NCBI GenBank assembly: GCA_964418585.1
Contig: CAYQMG010000137.1
Span: 17,033 to 81,032 of the forward strand
Direction of reading: 5' to 3'
Source: JAJRTE01 sp964418585
GTDB lineage: Bacteria > Myxococcota_A > UBA796 > JAJRTE01
DNA length: 64,000 nucleotides
In this document: positions 61,001-64,000 of the stretch, piece by piece
Position numbering within the stretch: the first letter of the stretch is position 1
Layout: every line of letters starts with the position of its first letter
The notes under the pieces: model-generated
Told to the model about the DNA's origin: nothing
What the model saw: the letters and a program-made list of their open reading frames with translations, nothing else
Databases searched by the model: none
Translations under genes and position numbers: made by a program

Positions 61001-64000
61001 CGACGGCGACGGGTACAGACCCAATGCCACCGCCACCATCATTTCTGTGAATACCTTCTGTACCGACGCCCGGGAGGCTTCCGACGCCGCGCCCATCGGC
61101 GACTGTGACGACAACGATCCAGACATCAATCCAGATGCCACCGAACAGCCTGCTGACGGCGTGGACCAGGATTGCGACAACAAGGAACTCTGCTACAAGG
61201 ATTCCGACGATGATGGCTTCCGGCCCAATTCCACGGCCACGGTCGTTTCCGGCGACCTTGATTGCCTGGATCCGACCGAGGCCGAGGCGGACGATCCCAT
61301 CGGCGATTGCAACGACAACAACGCCGACATCAACCCGGATGCGGACGAGACGATCGGCGACAATGTGGACTACGACTGCAACAATCTCGAGGTGTGCTAC
61401 AAGGACGCCGACGATGATGGCTATCGCCCGAACAGCACCGCCACCGTGGTGTCCAGCGACAGGGATTGCAACGATCCCACCGAGGCGATGGCGGGTGAAC
61501 CGGTGGGTGACTGCAACGACGAGGATGCGAGTATCAATCCGGCTGCCGAGGAGATCCCGGCCGACGGGGTGGACCAGAACTGCGATGAGAAGGAACTCTG
61601 CTATCTGGACGCCGACGACGACGGCTACCGCCCGAACAGTACCGCCACCGTCTACTCCAACGACCTCGATTGCAACGACCCCACCGAGGCCACCGCCGAC
61701 CAACCCACGGACGACTGCAACGACAACAACGCCAACATCAATCCCGGGGCGGACGAAATCGTGGGCGACAACGTGGACGAGAACTGCGATGGGACAGAGG
61801 TCTGTTACCAGGACAACGACGATGACGGCTACATCCCCGACTACTCCTCCACCGTCAACTCTACTGACACCGACTGCGACGATGTTCAAGAGGGGGTTCA
61901 GGGCGACCCGGACGGGGATTGCGACGACGGCGACAGCCAGGTGAACCCGTCGGTCACCGAGATTTGCAACTACATCGATGACGACTGCGATGGTCAGGTG
62001 GACGAGGAGGTCACGCACACCTACTATCGGGACGCCGACGGAGACGGCTACGGCGACAAGCTGGACAGCAAGCGAGATTGCTCTGCCCCCACGGGCTACG
62101 TCTCCGACAACACCGACTGTGACGACACGGACTCGGCCGTGCACCCCAATGCCAGCGAGGTCTGCAACGGCTACGACGATGACTGCGACACCGAGGCCGA
62201 CGAGGGCGTCAAGACCACGTTCTACCTGGACAAGGACCAGGATACGTTCGGTGACCCGAACGCCACCACCGACGCCTGTTCCGCCCCAACGGGTTACGTG
62301 TCCAACGATGAGGACTGCAACGACGAGGACGCGGAAATCAACCCCGACGCCAACGAACTCCCCGGCGACGAGGTGGACCAGAACTGCGACGACCAGGAAC
62401 TGTGCTACCAGGATGCCGATGACGATGGCTACCGCCCCAACACCGGCGCCACCCGCGACTCCGGGGACACGGACTGCAGCGACCCGTACGAGGCGGTCGC
62501 CGACGATCCCAGCGACGACTGCGACGATACCGACCCCAATGTCCATCCAGGCGCGGTCGAGGTGTTGAACAGCGTCGACGACGACTGCGACGGCGTCGTC
62601 GACGACGGCGTCGGTGACCTCGACCACGACGGCTATACTGAAGCCCAGGGAGACTGCGACGACTACGATGCGGACCGGAATCCTGGTGAGACCGAAACCT
62701 GCAACGGCATCGACGACGATTGCGACAATGAGGTGGATGAAGGAGTCAAGAATAGTTACTACGCCGACGTGGACGGAGACGGGTACGGAGACCCGGGTAA
62801 CGATACAGAAGCGTGCGAACTCCCTTCGAGCGGATATGTCACCAACAGCGGCGACTGCGACGATGCCAACGACCAGATCTACGATGGCGCCACCGAGGTC
62901 TGTAACGACATCGACGACGATTGCGATGGTCAGGTGGACGAGGATGTCACCCACACCTACTACCAGGACTCCGACGGGGACGGCTACGGTGACCCGAACC
63001 AGACCGAGTCGGCGTGTACTCAACCCACAGGCTATGTCACCAATAACCAGGACTGCGACGATACCTCGAGCAGTGCGGCAGACATCCATCCCAACGCCGC
63101 CGAGGTCATCGGGGACGGCGTCGACCAGGACTGCGACAACGGCGACCTCTGCTACCTCGATGCGGACAACGACGGCTACCTTTCGGATTCCGGGGTCAGT
63201 ACCGTGGCATCCAGCGACCTCGATTGCGATGATGATTACGAGGGCGGATCCAGCGATCCTCAAACCGATTGCGACGACGCCGACTCCGACGTCAATCCCG
63301 CCGCCACGGAAACCTGCAATTCCGTCGACGACGATTGCGATGGCTCGGTCGACGAAGATGTCGTGAACACCTACTACCACGATTCAGATGGAGACGGATA
63401 CGGAGTGGATTCCTCCACCACCGAAGGGTGTACGAAGCCTTCGGGCTACGCCCTGGTGGACGGCGACTGCGATGACTCCGACTCCGATTCCTACCCGGGG
63501 GCTTCGGAAACGTGCGACGAGGCCGACAACGACTGCGACGGCAACACAGACGAGGGGGTTCAAAGCACTTTCTACAGCGACAGCGACGGCGACGGTTACG
63601 GAAACGCTGCCTCCACATCGCTCGCGTGCTCCGCACCCTCCGGCTACGTCTCCGACAACACCGACTGCAACGACTCGAACGCATCGATCTATCCAACCGC
63701 CGACGAGTCTTGCAACAGCACGGACGATGATTGCGACGGCGAGATCGACGAGGGCGTGAAAACGACTTATTACCTGGACCGCGATGGCGACGGATACGGC
63801 GCCACCGCCGATACGTTCGAGGCCTGCTCCGCGCCCACCGGCTACGTGGAAACCGACGGAGATTGCGACGACACCGACGCCAGTGCATTCCCGGGTGGTA
63901 CCGAAATCTGCGGGGATGGCGTCGACCAGGACTGCTCCGGCGCGGATTGTACCCCGACGCCCACGCCGACGCCCACGCCCACGCCCACGCCGACGCCCAC
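58056..64000 (+). CDS. Giant MopE-type repeat lipoprotein, truncated by window edge
   Basis: At least 1981 residues, still open at the right edge. The ATG at 58056 has GAGAGGGA upstream; a basic n-region and hydrophobic core end in the lipobox FVSGC. The rest is an almost unbroken array of MopE-type putative metal-binding units, each with DxDxDGYG-like loops, DCDD, PxAxE and CDxxDNDCDG. About 25-30 units by eye, containing hundreds of Asp. The last visible residues are a Thr-Pro linker (TPTPTPTP), suggesting another domain beyond. DxDxDG loops are EF-hand-like, so calcium binding is likely; family founder MopE of Methylococcus binds copper. Probably a long surface fibre or adhesin. Codon use is dominated by GAC. 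Confidence 0.9.
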   Translation, partial: MLRGAECNSVGSSKPRARAKLVSKRMWIAGELGFGIHVAIAILGILFVSGCQDPVLDPPNVQDSDGDGYTALEGDCDDRDPMIGPDVEEVCNLIDDNCNGQIDENVQIEYYLDADQDGFGSSSMTMGGCTAPPQHVANRDDCDDENEFVNPKAAEICDGIDNNCDGVIDTDAVNRIVYYADFDGDGYGNALQPKKGCEVERGYADNPDDCDDYSAATHPGAYEACDYIDNNCDGQIDEGHDKDGDGTPDCQGVETCDGVDNNGVDGIDEGYDQDGDGYTPLWCDCREDAVETCGKDCDDLNPNINPDAIEICDPDNVDEDCDFVADNDDDSAAVNGKTRFYVDADGDGFGDENDPGRMECDNPSDETTKYVTNPDDCDDTDPERNPAVPEDCDFKDNDCDHVVDEDWTYVQFYEDKDGDGYGSDAFYELRCKAPPGYVDNPDDCNDENEFIYPGSYEVCSEDLVDEDCDGLVDDEDPDSMVGVPEGIPGEGKLLYYEDADNDGFGNRDDMGTYKCHDPSSDEMHYVLNNQDCDDSDATIFYNAPELCDYLDNDCDGLVDNNVDYYMFFPDLDHDGYGNFEEPGYLSCTYPEDQSTILVEVDTVDNDNDGRPDEILHVYNVEDHDCDDTATDVPPEDIDCSIPPADRPPDWGGACVNPSAPEWCDLIDNDCDELIDEPDAQDAIVWYRDQDNDGFGDPNSTTTACPDEAPDGYDELLPPTGYTAVAGDCNDNDPAISPAAVELCNDYIDNDCDNEVDEDSAADALIWYQDSDSDTFGNIDVAIPSCYQPSGYVPDNTDCDDNAAMVNPAATELCNAVDDDCDGVVDELDSQDANTWWQDLDGDGYGSETIYVVQCYQPDGYVADNTDCDDTNPNANPGEAEICDPDDVDEDCDGKADDKDTDLPVADPTRTSYWPDRDNDGYGDKTESSVFLCDDPSTPSLSYATNKQDCDDGDPTINPAANETVGDSIDYDCDGQEICYLDNDGDGYRPNATATIISVNTFCTDAREASDAAPIGDCDDNDPDINPDATEQPADGVDQDCDNKELCYKDSDDDGFRPNSTATVVSGDLDCLDPTEAEADDPIGDCNDNNADINPDADETIGDNVDYDCNNLEVCYKDADDDGYRPNSTATVVSSDRDCNDPTEAMAGEPVGDCNDEDASINPAAEEIPADGVDQNCDEKELCYLDADDDGYRPNSTATVYSNDLDCNDPTEATADQPTDDCNDNNANINPGADEIVGDNVDENCDGTEVCYQDNDDDGYIPDYSSTVNSTDTDCDDVQEGVQGDPDGDCDDGDSQVNPSVTEICNYIDDDCDGQVDEEVTHTYYRDADGDGYGDKLDSKRDCSAPTGYVSDNTDCDDTDSAVHPNASEVCNGYDDDCDTEADEGVKTTFYLDKDQDTFGDPNATTDACSAPTGYVSNDEDCNDEDAEINPDANELPGDEVDQNCDDQELCYQDADDDGYRPNTGATRDSGDTDCSDPYEAVADDPSDDCDDTDPNVHPGAVEVLNSVDDDCDGVVDDGVGDLDHDGYTEAQGDCDDYDADRNPGETETCNGIDDDCDNEVDEGVKNSYYADVDGDGYGDPGNDTEACELPSSGYVTNSGDCDDANDQIYDGATEVCNDIDDDCDGQVDEDVTHTYYQDSDGDGYGDPNQTESACTQPTGYVTNNQDCDDTSSSAADIHPNAAEVIGDGVDQDCDNGDLCYLDADNDGYLSDSGVSTVASSDLDCDDDYEGGSSDPQTDCDDADSDVNPAATETCNSVDDDCDGSVDEDVVNTYYHDSDGDGYGVDSSTTEGCTKPSGYALVDGDCDDSDSDSYPGASETCDEADNDCDGNTDEGVQSTFYSDSDGDGYGNAASTSLACSAPSGYVSDNTDCNDSNASIYPTADESCNSTDDDCDGEIDEGVKTTYYLDRDGDGYGATADTFEACSAPTGYVETDGDCDDTDASAFPGGTEICGDGVDQDCSGADCTPTPTPTPTPTPTPTP
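60897..61916 (+). repeat. 204-bp higher-order tandem repeat, 5 copies in register
   Basis: DCDD/DCND codons of successive MopE units begin at 60897, 61101, 61305, 61509, 61713 and again at 61917, exactly 204 bp (68 codons) apart. Units share CYxDxDDDGYRPNSTATVVS-like sequence and alternate between a VGDxxDYDC and a PADGVDQDC variant. Neighbouring units outside this block have other lengths. Confidence 0.85.

Noticed and set aside
58419..63380. 1653-codon open frame on the minus strand, Val/Ile/Gly-rich
   Set aside because: It is the complement of the MopE repeat gene: GAC/GAT Asp codons read as GTC/ATC on the other strand, so stops rarely arise. No ribosome site, motifs or natural composition.

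Overview
GC-rich DNA (I judge about 65% GC) from a Gram-negative, probably anaerobic or facultative bacterium of the broad deltaproteobacterial kind (Myxococcota, Desulfobacterota or a related uncultured phylum). The evidence is multihaem cytochromes of the CxxxxCH/CxxCH type known from Geobacter, MopE-like Asp/Cys repeat lipoproteins with Thr-Pro linkers, PEGA-domain and TPR serine/threonine kinases, a Fis-type sigma-54 activator and a glycyl radical enzyme. I see no rRNA, tRNA, CRISPR array, insertion sequence or phage gene. The 35 genes cover almost the whole window.

Layout. 1-8 kb: the 3' part of a CusA/CzcA-like RND pump, then a four-gene set that looks like a full electron path across the envelope: outer-membrane beta-barrel, 11-haem periplasmic cytochrome, 10-haem lipoprotein cytochrome and 6-haem NapC/NirT-type inner-membrane cytochrome. 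8-16 kb: MopE/SUMF lipoprotein, secreted PLC-like phosphodiesterase, membrane M28 peptidase, pseudokinase-PEGA protein, secreted protein with a protease-prodomain-like tail, glyoxalase II. 16-22 kb: a 1988-residue modular lipoprotein whose metal-binding repeats include an exact 360-bp super-repeat. 22-27 kb: glycyl radical enzyme, its activase and an FMN split-barrel protein. 27-40 kb: TPR membrane protein, sigma-54 activator, a candidate activator-site cluster with a -24/-12 promoter, then an operon of two receiver proteins, an FGGY kinase and a sphingosine-1-phosphate-lyase-like enzyme, meeting a convergent 1336-residue kinase/ATPase/TPR gene.

40-58 kb: MepA endopeptidase with three LysM domains, an orphan PilC/GspF, two secreted metallopeptidases, a quinone oxidoreductase, lipoproteins, an App1-like phosphatase, a translationally coupled Smr / adenine-methyltransferase pair, and a homocysteine methyltransferase/MTHFR fusion. 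58-64 kb: a second giant MopE lipoprotein that runs off the right edge and holds an exact 204-bp super-repeat.

How it fits together. The cytochrome path and the oxygen-sensitive glycyl radical enzyme both suggest anaerobic respiration or fermentation. Many products are exported lipoproteins or secreted hydrolases. The palindrome CTCGAG is strikingly frequent in parts of the window, recalling HIP1 in cyanobacteria. Functions are inferred from motifs read by eye; starts were chosen by Shine-Dalgarno spacing and signal peptides.
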